From: Trichodesmium erythraeum GBRTRLIN201
GTDB taxonomy: Bacteria; Cyanobacteriota; Cyanobacteriia; Cyanobacteriales; Microcoleaceae
NCBI GenBank assembly: GCA_018457135.1
Contig: JAGGDU010000025.1
Span: 1-56,872 of the forward strand
Length of the DNA: 56,872 nucleotides
Direction of reading: 5' to 3'
Under the pieces are notes generated by a model. It was not told the DNA's origin and did no database searches. It worked only from the letters and a program-made list of their open reading frames with translations. A program made the position numbers and the translations under genes. Below, in pieces: positions 50,098 to 56,872 of the stretch. Every line of letters starts with the position of its first letter. The first letter of the stretch is position 1.

Positions 50098-50753
50098 GAA
50101 AGCTAATTATTTTTTTTAGTTAGTATATTTCTCTGTTGATTAGGAACTGTTAATCAGTGAGTGAGTTAACATCAGGAGCATTTTGAATTAAAAGTTAACG
50201 TTAATTAATTCTAACAACTTAACTACTGGGTTTATATAGTTAGGCGATGATTATTAAACTTCCACCCATCTGCATCTAAAACTTTTGAGCAATAAGGCTA
50301 AATTTTTGGGCACATATCAAAGTCATCTCTGAGAAAATATCTGTAAATAAAATATTAAATCTTGGCTTTAGGTAAGTTAGCCACAGATCTCCCCATTTTA
50401 AAATTAATAATCTCTATGATGAGCCATAACCTAATGAAACTTAGACTTCAGAGTAGATATTTGCAGTAGATCTTAAGACTTATTTTGTAGATATTTTCTT
50501 AAATAATTTAACCCTAAATATGCTACTGCCCTACAATTTAACTATAAAAGCTTTGTTTGACAAAAATTAACAACTATGATAGACCAAAAAAAACCTCCTC
50601 AATCTATTGACTTTTAAATTTTAAGTTTTATTTCTTTAAGTTTAATAAACTTTTAAAAAATCTGTCTTTGACATCAATAATCAAGTAAGTGTTATGTAAG
50701 AATGCTTATTAGTTTTGCCCACTTAGTAAAGAAATGTAAAGTAACCATAAGTT
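50098..50753. other. Divergent upstream region of cyclase copy 2 and ndhF
   Basis: 656 bp presumably carrying promoters in both directions. No ORF, RNA or hairpin of note. Confidence 0.5.
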
Positions 50754-52817
50754 ATGGAAACACTTTATCAATATGCCTGGCTAATTCCAGTACTGCCGCT
50801 ACTGGGAGCAACCTTAGTTGGCTTTGGCCTAATTTCCTATAGCCGAGCCACAAGTAATTTACGACAGGGAGCCGCAATATTTATTGTCTCTCTGTTGGGA
50901 ACTGCAATGGTTTTATCCTTTGCATTGCTCTGGAGCCAAATAAATGGCCATGAAATCTATACCCAAATGTTTGAGTGGGCAGCAGCAGGTGACTTCAAGC
51001 TCAGTATGGGCTACACCATCGATCACTTGACTGCCCTCATGTTAGTCATAGTCACTACCGTTGCCTTCTTGGTAATGGTCTACACAGATGGCTACATGGC
51101 TCACGATCCTGGATATGTACGCTTTTACGCTTACTTGAGCTTATTTAGCTCCTCAATGTTAGGTCTAGTAATTTCTCCAAACCTAGTCCAAATTTATATT
51201 TTCTGGGAACTTGTTGGTGTATCCTCATACCTACTAATTGGTTTCTGGTACGACCGTAAAGCAGCAGCAGAAGCCTGTCAAAAAGCTTTTGTTGTCAACC
51301 GTGTCGGTGACTTTGGTTTACTCCTGGGAATGCTAGGAATTTACTGGGCCACTGGTACCTTTGAATTTGAGGCTATGGGTCTTCGCTTGGAGCAACTAGT
51401 AGAAACAGGAGCCCTAAGCATTGGTTTAGCTACCCTTTTCGGTGTCTTAGTTTTCCTAGGACCTGTAGCTAAGTCAGCCCAATTCCCACTGCATGTTTGG
51501 TTGCCCGACGCAATGGAAGGCCCGACTCCAATTTCTGCCCTGATCCACGCAGCAACGATGGTAGCTGCTGGAGTATTCCTAATTGCCCGGATGTATCCAG
51601 TATTTGAACATCTGCCAGTGGTAATGGATATTATCGCTTGGACGGGAGCCTTTACAGCTTTTCTGGGGGCAACGATCGCTATTACTCAAAATGATATTAA
51701 AAAAGGTCTGGCCTATTCGACTATTTCCCAGTTGGGCTACATGGTAATGGCAATGGGTGTGGGTGCTTATAGCGCTGGACTATTTCACCTAATGACCCAT
51801 GCTTATTTCAAAGCTATGCTGTTCCTCTGTTCTGGTTCTGTAATTCATGGAATGGAGGCAGTGGTTGGCCATAATCCAGTTTTGGCTCAAGATATGCGGT
51901 TAATGGGTGGACTCAGGAAATATATGCCTATTACCTCTACTTGCTTTTTAATTGGTACTGTGGCAATTTGTGGTATCCCTCCCTTTGCAGGTTTTTGGTC
52001 AAAAGATGAAATTTTAGGCAGTGCCTTTGGAGCAAACCCAGCTTTATGGTTCATTGGTTGGGCAACTGCTGGCATGACTGCTTTTTATATGTTCCGTATG
52101 TATTTCTCTACTTTTGAAGGAGAATTTAGGGGTAATAACACAAAAATTAAGGATCAATTATTGCTGGCAAATGCTGCACCCCTGATGGAACTTAGCCCTG
52201 GGGCTATAGCTCCCAAAGAGTTGGAAAATGGCCATGATAGCCATGACCACGACCATGATCATAGCCACTCTCCCCATGAGTCTCCTGTGAGCATGACTCT
52301 ACCATTAATGGTTTTGGCAATTCCTTCGATGGTTATTGGTTTATTGGGAACACCTTTTGCTAATTATTTTGAACAGTTTATTTATGCTCCTGGAGAGTCT
52401 TTGGCACAAGTCCTGGAGGAGTTGGCAGAGTTTGAGCTTAATGAATTTTTGATTATGGCGGGTAACTCTGTTGGTATTGCTTTAATTGGTATTACCTTTG
52501 CTTCACTTATGTATTTGAGTCATAAAATTGACCCAGATGCGATCGCTAAAAAAATCCCATCTCTCTACAACTTTTCCCTCAACAAATGGTATCTAGATAA
52601 TATCAACGATTTTCTATTTGTTAAAGGTAGTCGTCGTCTAGCACGGCAAGTTTTGGAAGTGGACTACAAGATAGTTGATGGAGCTGTTAACTTGACAGGC
52701 TTTATTACCCTATTGAGTGGGGAAGGTTTGAAGTATTTAGAAAATGGTCGAGCTCAGTTTTATGCCTTAATTGTATTTGTGGCAGTTTTGGGCTTCGTTG
52801 TTTTCTCTGGTGCCTAG
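50754..52817 (+). CDS. ndhF: NAD(P)H-quinone oxidoreductase subunit 5
   Basis: 687-aa proton-pumping antiporter-like subunit of thylakoid NDH-1, in respiration and cyclic electron flow. Family landmarks: YAWLIPVLPLLGA, FYAYLSLFSSSMLGLV, WELVGVSSYLLIGFWYDR, KSAQFPLHVWLPDAMEGPTPISALIHAATMV-type core (Lys and His of the proton path) and a C-terminal part with the long lateral helix. A histidine-rich hydrophilic loop HDSHDHDHDHSHSPHES is at about residues 494-510. Followed by ndhD on the same strand, the usual NdhF1/NdhD1 pair. Confidence 0.97.
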   Translation: METLYQYAWLIPVLPLLGATLVGFGLISYSRATSNLRQGAAIFIVSLLGTAMVLSFALLWSQINGHEIYTQMFEWAAAGDFKLSMGYTIDHLTALMLVIVTTVAFLVMVYTDGYMAHDPGYVRFYAYLSLFSSSMLGLVISPNLVQIYIFWELVGVSSYLLIGFWYDRKAAAEACQKAFVVNRVGDFGLLLGMLGIYWATGTFEFEAMGLRLEQLVETGALSIGLATLFGVLVFLGPVAKSAQFPLHVWLPDAMEGPTPISALIHAATMVAAGVFLIARMYPVFEHLPVVMDIIAWTGAFTAFLGATIAITQNDIKKGLAYSTISQLGYMVMAMGVGAYSAGLFHLMTHAYFKAMLFLCSGSVIHGMEAVVGHNPVLAQDMRLMGGLRKYMPITSTCFLIGTVAICGIPPFAGFWSKDEILGSAFGANPALWFIGWATAGMTAFYMFRMYFSTFEGEFRGNNTKIKDQLLLANAAPLMELSPGAIAPKELENGHDSHDHDHDHSHSPHESPVSMTLPLMVLAIPSMVIGLLGTPFANYFEQFIYAPGESLAQVLEELAEFELNEFLIMAGNSVGIALIGITFASLMYLSHKIDPDAIAKKIPSLYNFSLNKWYLDNINDFLFVKGSRRLARQVLEVDYKIVDGAVNLTGFITLLSGEGLKYLENGRAQFYALIVFVAVLGFVVFSGA

Positions 52818-53514
52818 TTAATTATCATTGACTAGTAGTTTTCCTAGTGATATTTGGTGGAATACTTTTTTTGTTAATTTCCTGTTTATAGGGAACATTT
52901 CAAATTTAGTAGTGTCGCTACAATTCAATATTGTAGGGTTTGGCTCAAACAACCCCTACAATACTTGAATTCTTTACTAAGACTGATGATAATATTTTAG
53001 CAGCTATTGGAAAACTATTACGTCTTTTTCCCTTTACCCAATTTTCCTTTTTCTGGAATAAGCCCTTGAAAACCTCTCTACCTCTAGGAGAGAGGTTTGA
53101 AAAAATATTTTTTATCTTCCTATTTCCCAAAATAAGGAGATTTTATCTGACCTCTGAGTCATAGGTGATACTCAGGAACTAATACTATTGCACATAAGTC
53201 AAAGTTTAAAATTCTCAAGTCAAAATTTTGACAATAAAGTAATTTAAAGAAATTATTTGAAATTTTAAGTTGGAAACTATTTCTGATATCTTGAAAATGA
53301 TTTCCTATTAAGATAGCAAGAGTAAATTTACAGCTAATTTCTGATTTATGATCCATAGCTATATTTGGTGAAAATAATGTAGTGCAGGCATCTTGCCCGC
53401 GTAGCTGTACCTCATAATAACTGAATATGCTGTAATAGCATTAGAAATAGGACAACTACCCTCATTATTTATTCTAGGATATTTTTGAATTGATTTAATA
53501 GTGATTTAACATTT
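52818..53514. other. ndhF-ndhD spacer with a hairpin
   Basis: 697 bp. Hairpin AAACCTCTCT/AGAGAGGTTT at 53070-53098 (10 bp). The overlapping short ORFs on both strands are shadows. The gap makes a separate ndhD promoter likely. Confidence 0.5.
53070..53098. terminator. Possible terminator hairpin between ndhF and ndhD
   Basis: 10-bp perfect stem, 9-nt loop, followed by GAAAAAATATTTTTTA rather than a pure T run, so termination is uncertain. Confidence 0.4.
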
Positions 53515-55098
53515 ATGATGACTAATTTTCCTTGGCTAACTACAATTATCCTATTTCCAATAGTTGCATCTTTGCTACTTCCGATCATTCCTGATAAAGA
53601 CGGCAAAACGGTGCGATGGTACTCCTTAATAGTTGGATTAATTGATTTTGCTATTATTATTGCTGCTTTCTGCACAGGATATGATGTTAATAACCCTGAA
53701 CTTCAACTGGTAGAAAGTTACCCTTGGGTACCTCAGCTAGATTTAAATTGGTCAGTGGGGGCGGATGGTTTATCTATGCCATTAATTATCCTAACTGGCT
53801 TTATCACGACTCTAGCAATTATGGCAGCATGGCCTGTAAGTTTTAAGCCGAAGCTATTTTACTTTTTGATGTTGGCAATGTACGGCGGTCAAATTGCTGT
53901 ATTTGCTGTACAAGATATGTTGCTATTTTTCCTGGTTTGGGAATTAGAATTAGTGCCTGTTTACCTAATTCTTTCCATCTGGGGTGGTAAACGCCGGCTA
54001 TATGCGGCAACTAAGTTTATCCTCTACACAGCGGGTGGCTCATTGTTTATTTTGATTGCGGCTTTAACAATGGCCTTCTATGGGGATACTGTTAGTTTTG
54101 ATATGAGGACGATCGCTCTCAAAGATTATGCTTTCAATTTGCAACTGTTGTTATATGCAGCTTTCTTAATTGCTTATGCTGTGAAGTTGCCTATTTTCCC
54201 ACTACACACCTGGTTACCTGATGCCCACGGGGAGGCAACGGCACCTGCTCATATGTTGCTGGCTGGAATTTTGCTGAAAATGGGTGGTTATGCTTTACTG
54301 CGGATGAATGCGGGAATGTTACCTGATGCTCATGCGGTCTTTGCTCCGGTGTTGGTAATTTTGGGGGTTGTAAATATTGTTTATGCTGCTTTGACGTCTT
54401 TTGCTCAACGAAACCTGAAGCGGAAAATTGCCTACTCTTCTATTTCTCACATGGGGTTTGTGTTAATAGGTATGGCTTCTTTTACTGATATTGGTTTGAG
54501 TGGAGCTGTGCTGCAAATGATTTCCCATGGTTTGATAGGGGCGAGTTTGTTCTTTTTGGTGGGAGCTACTTATGACCGGACTCATACTTTGATTTTGGAT
54601 GAAATGGGTGGTGTCGGTCAGAAGATGAAAAAGGTGTTCGCTATGTGGACGACTTGTTCTATGGCTTCTTTGGCTTTGCCCGGAATGAGTGGGTTTGTGG
54701 CTGAGGTTATGGTGTTTATTGGTTTTGCTACCAGTGATGCTTATAGTTCAACTTTTAAGGTTTTAGTGATTTTCTTGTCTGCAGTTGGGGTAATTTTGAC
54801 TCCTATTTATCTGTTGTCAATGTTGCGGGAGATTTTATATGGTCCTGAGAATAAGAAGTTGGTTGAACACGAGGTTCTCAAGGACGCGGAACCCCGGGAA
54901 GTGTTTATTATTGGTTGTTTGTTAGTGCCAATAATTGGTATAGGCTTGTATCCTAAAATTGTGACTCAGATATATGATGCGACGACTGTACAGTTAACAG
55001 CGCGGTTACGAGATTCTGTGCCTGTGTTGATGGGGCCTGAAAAAGTGGCGTTAACAGATGTGTCTGAGTTGCCGACCCGTGCCCCTGAGATTAAATAA
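53515..55098 (+). CDS. ndhD: NAD(P)H-quinone oxidoreductase subunit 4
   Basis: 527-aa NDH-1 antiporter-like subunit with about 14 membrane segments. Landmarks: [40 protein letters not shown] (conserved Glu), [21 protein letters not shown] (Lys/His), [16 protein letters not shown]. Works with NdhF in NDH-1; the linked ndhF suggests the respiratory NDH-1L form rather than a CO2-uptake NdhF3/D3 set, since no cup genes follow. ATG 53515 is immediately followed by a second ATG; either could start. Confidence 0.96.
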   Translation: MMTNFPWLTTIILFPIVASLLLPIIPDKDGKTVRWYSLIVGLIDFAIIIAAFCTGYDVNNPELQLVESYPWVPQLDLNWSVGADGLSMPLIILTGFITTLAIMAAWPVSFKPKLFYFLMLAMYGGQIAVFAVQDMLLFFLVWELELVPVYLILSIWGGKRRLYAATKFILYTAGGSLFILIAALTMAFYGDTVSFDMRTIALKDYAFNLQLLLYAAFLIAYAVKLPIFPLHTWLPDAHGEATAPAHMLLAGILLKMGGYALLRMNAGMLPDAHAVFAPVLVILGVVNIVYAALTSFAQRNLKRKIAYSSISHMGFVLIGMASFTDIGLSGAVLQMISHGLIGASLFFLVGATYDRTHTLILDEMGGVGQKMKKVFAMWTTCSMASLALPGMSGFVAEVMVFIGFATSDAYSSTFKVLVIFLSAVGVILTPIYLLSMLREILYGPENKKLVEHEVLKDAEPREVFIIGCLLVPIIGIGLYPKIVTQIYDATTVQLTARLRDSVPVLMGPEKVALTDVSELPTRAPEIK

Positions 55099-55261
55099 TA
55101 TGACAGTTAAATTTTGACGGGTTTTCCTCCACGGTAGACCACAGTAGATTTTCTATGAGTAGGGATGTTCTATGTAACGTCCCTACAATTTTTTGGTTCT
55201 ATTTATGAGCCCGGTTTCTCAGAATACTCCCCAACCAGAAAAGGTGATTTTGAAATCACAA

Positions 55262-55495
55262 TTAAACTTTATTTGAGATTTTTGACTCTGCCATTAACTT
55301 CGGCCAAACTATTAGGAAAAATCCCATCCAAGTCAATATAGGAATAGAAATAATTACTGTTAACCAAATGGTTCTAAATATTAACCAACTACTACTAATA
55401 ATAGTAATTCCTGTCAAAAGTATTGACCAAGGTTGGCACCACCAAGGTTTATAATTCCACGGGTTAAACTTTTCTGTTTCAACTGATTTGTTCAT
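55262..55495 (-). CDS. Small membrane protein (DUF6737-like)
   Basis: 77 aa from ATG 55495; the frame extends two codons to a TTG, which I reject. Conserved FNPWNYKPWWCQPWSILLTG, then two membrane segments (ILLTGITIISSSWLIF, VIISIPILTWMGFFLIVW). I recognise it as a widespread uncharacterised cyanobacterial family, probably DUF6737. Convergent with ndhD, 163 bp away. Confidence 0.8.
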   Translation of the reverse strand: MNKSVETEKFNPWNYKPWWCQPWSILLTGITIISSSWLIFRTIWLTVIISIPILTWMGFFLIVWPKLMAESKISNKV

Positions 55496-55641
55496 GGTCA
55501 ATAATACTATTTTTCTTAAGCTCTGAAATTATTAACTATTTATAATAGCTAATATCAAATCTATTTAATTATGCAAATTTTATTAAATTCTCTTTTCCCC
55601 GAAAACCGAAAACCGAAAACCTAATACCTAAAACCTAACAC

Positions 55642-56872
55642 CTAATTAATAATATTAATACTCAAATTATAATCAGTCCGACCGCTTCCGACTGGGAAAA
55701 CTTTCAAATAATAAACACCAGGATCTAGAATAACTTGAATTTTCTCTGTTGCAAAACCCTCCTTATTTGACTGGTTAAGTAGACTCCCATCTTTATCATA
55801 CAATTTAATTCCCAGATCCTGCACAAAACTATCTACAAAAACACTGACTAAACCTTCTTTTTCTACCTCAAAAGAGAAATAATCTTCTGTATTACGGTCG
55901 ACCGGTCCAGTTGCAAACCCAATATCATCAACCCTGGAAGTTTGTTCTGAAGACAGAATTCCTAGATCTACAGGGTTTTTAATATCCTCTGGCGCTGAGT
56001 TGTTTTGAATAATACCGACTGCTTTGGCATCTGATAACTTACCATTTTTAGCGCCGCTGAGTTTCACTTGAAATTTCTCATCCTTTTCATCAACAGTATC
56101 TCCCAAAATACTAACATTTACTGTCTTTTTGGTCTCCCCTGGTTGGAATTTCAGGACTCCCTTTTTCTTCAGATAATCTTTTCCTGACTTCGCGCTACCG
56201 TCAACGGTCTCATAATTAACTTTCACTACTTCACTGCTACTATTATCTAACTTGACCTCAAACTTCATGTTTTTCTCTCCCTGTTGTCCTTCAGTAATTT
56301 TGGCATCCCTGATGGATATTTGGGTTTCGTCGTTATCAATAATTCTGCCGACGGCTGTTTTATCTGACAACTTACCATTTCTGGCACGGCTGAGTTTGAC
56401 TTGAAACTGCTCGTTATTTTCATCAACCCGATCTCCCACAATGGGAATATTCACTATCTTTTTCCTCTGCCCTGGTTGGAATGTCACCACTCCCCTTTTA
56501 TTTTGAAAATCTTTTCCTGACTTGGCGCTGCCATCTACTGTGGCGTAATTTACCCTCACTGTTTTCGTGCTCGGGTTGTTGAGCTCGACTTCAAACTTCA
56601 TCTGTTTCTTACCCCTGTTTCCTTCCGTCACTTTGGCATCCCTGATGGATATTTGGGGTAATGTTTCGTCGTTATCAATAATTCTGCCGACTGCTGTTTT
56701 ATCTGACAATTTTCCATTTCTGGCACGGCTGAGTTTGACTTGAAACTCCTCGTTATTTTCATCAACCCTATCTCCCAAAATGGGAATATTCACTATCTTT
56801 TCCGTCTGCCCTGGCTTGAATGTCAGGACTCCCCTTTGATTTCGAAAATCTTTTCCTGACTTGGCGCTGCCC
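55642..56872 (-). CDS. Calx-beta repeat protein, C-terminal part (runs off the window)
   Basis: Stop at 55642; open to the right edge, so only the C-terminal ~410 aa are seen. Units of 111-113 aa (GDRVDENNEEFQVKLSRA, DKTAVGRIIDNDET, ITEG..., VNYATVDGSAKSGKDF, GVVTFQPGQ) are Calx-beta domains, calcium-binding beta-sandwiches. The last ~110 residues form the pre-peptidase-like end domain (DYFSFEVEKEG, ILDPGVYYLKVFPVGSGRTDY), matching the FG-GAP protein at 32.6 kb. Probably secreted or surface-bound. Neighbouring repeat units are also near-identical in DNA, for example around 56330-56510 versus 56680-56872. Confidence 0.9.
   Translation of the reverse strand, partial: GSAKSGKDFRNQRGVLTFKPGQTEKIVNIPILGDRVDENNEEFQVKLSRARNGKLSDKTAVGRIIDNDETLPQISIRDAKVTEGNRGKKQMKFEVELNNPSTKTVRVNYATVDGSAKSGKDFQNKRGVVTFQPGQRKKIVNIPIVGDRVDENNEQFQVKLSRARNGKLSDKTAVGRIIDNDETQISIRDAKITEGQQGEKNMKFEVKLDNSSSEVVKVNYETVDGSAKSGKDYLKKKGVLKFQPGETKKTVNVSILGDTVDEKDEKFQVKLSGAKNGKLSDAKAVGIIQNNSAPEDIKNPVDLGILSSEQTSRVDDIGFATGPVDRNTEDYFSFEVEKEGLVSVFVDSFVQDLGIKLYDKDGSLLNQSNKEGFATEKIQVILDPGVYYLKVFPVGSGRTDYNLSINIIN

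Noticed and set aside
1-56872. tRNA genes and CRISPR arrays
   Set aside because: No TTCGA/TTCAA T-arm context with a matching acceptor stem was found, and no regularly spaced repeats of 25-40 bp; the tandem repeats seen have no spacers.

Overview
The window looks like chromosomal DNA of a filamentous, probably marine and diazotrophic cyanobacterium of the Trichodesmium/Okeania type. The octamer GCGATCGC (HIP1) recurs throughout. Several genes are cyanobacterial hallmarks: the fbp-tal-zwf-opcA cluster, ndhF/ndhD of NDH-1, a VTE5-type phytol kinase, and DUF1830-, DUF6737- and DUF6761-like proteins. The DNA is AT-rich, intergenic gaps are long (often 0.5 to 1.6 kb), and decayed genes are common. 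The genus is inferred, not shown.

Layout. At 0.1-4 kb, intact panD sits between two broken genes: a gamma-butyrobetaine-hydroxylase-like oxygenase and a two-domain methyltransferase. At 4.5-7.5 kb are divergent folK and folB and a lone methyltransferase. At 8-9 kb there are an unidentified broken ORF and an IS630-type transposase scrap. From 9.1 to 15.1 kb the minus strand carries fbp, tal, zwf and opcA, the Calvin-cycle/oxidative pentose phosphate switch. At 16.7-21.9 kb lie a Dabb protein, a HAD phosphatase, the trio exported protein-BolA-CGFS glutaredoxin, and a DUF6761-like protein. At 23.5-27 kb are an atypical OmpR-type regulator, an ABC ATPase coupled to a membrane protein, and a DUF1830 protein. 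At 27.4-31.4 kb is a decay zone with a radical-SAM pseudogene, a 51-aa ORF, structured non-coding DNA and a dead tnpB. From 31.8 to 35.3 kb are phytol kinase and a large FG-GAP/Calx-beta protein.

The right third is rich in second-messenger signalling: a PAS-GGDEF-EAL protein (c-di-GMP) and two tandem Cache-HAMP-histidine kinase-receiver-adenylate cyclase proteins (cAMP), with acnB between them. ndhF and ndhD follow, and a Calx-beta repeat protein runs off the right edge. Its C-terminal module matches that of the 32.6-kb protein, so two related surface or exported proteins flank this region.

Most notable observations: (1) the two cyclase genes share about 1.23 kb of almost identical 3' sequence, with three differences all near the stop codon and an abrupt edge inside the receiver domain, while their sensor and kinase halves are diverged. 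This looks like recent gene conversion. (2) Several dead genes keep one reading frame and are broken only by nonsense codons. (3) There are three recent short tandem duplications (78, 109 and 42 bp). (4) The response regulator has Glu at the phospho-acceptor position. (5) At least two intergenic stretches look like uncharacterised structured RNAs. I found no tRNA, rRNA or CRISPR array. All family names are by recognition only; no search was run.
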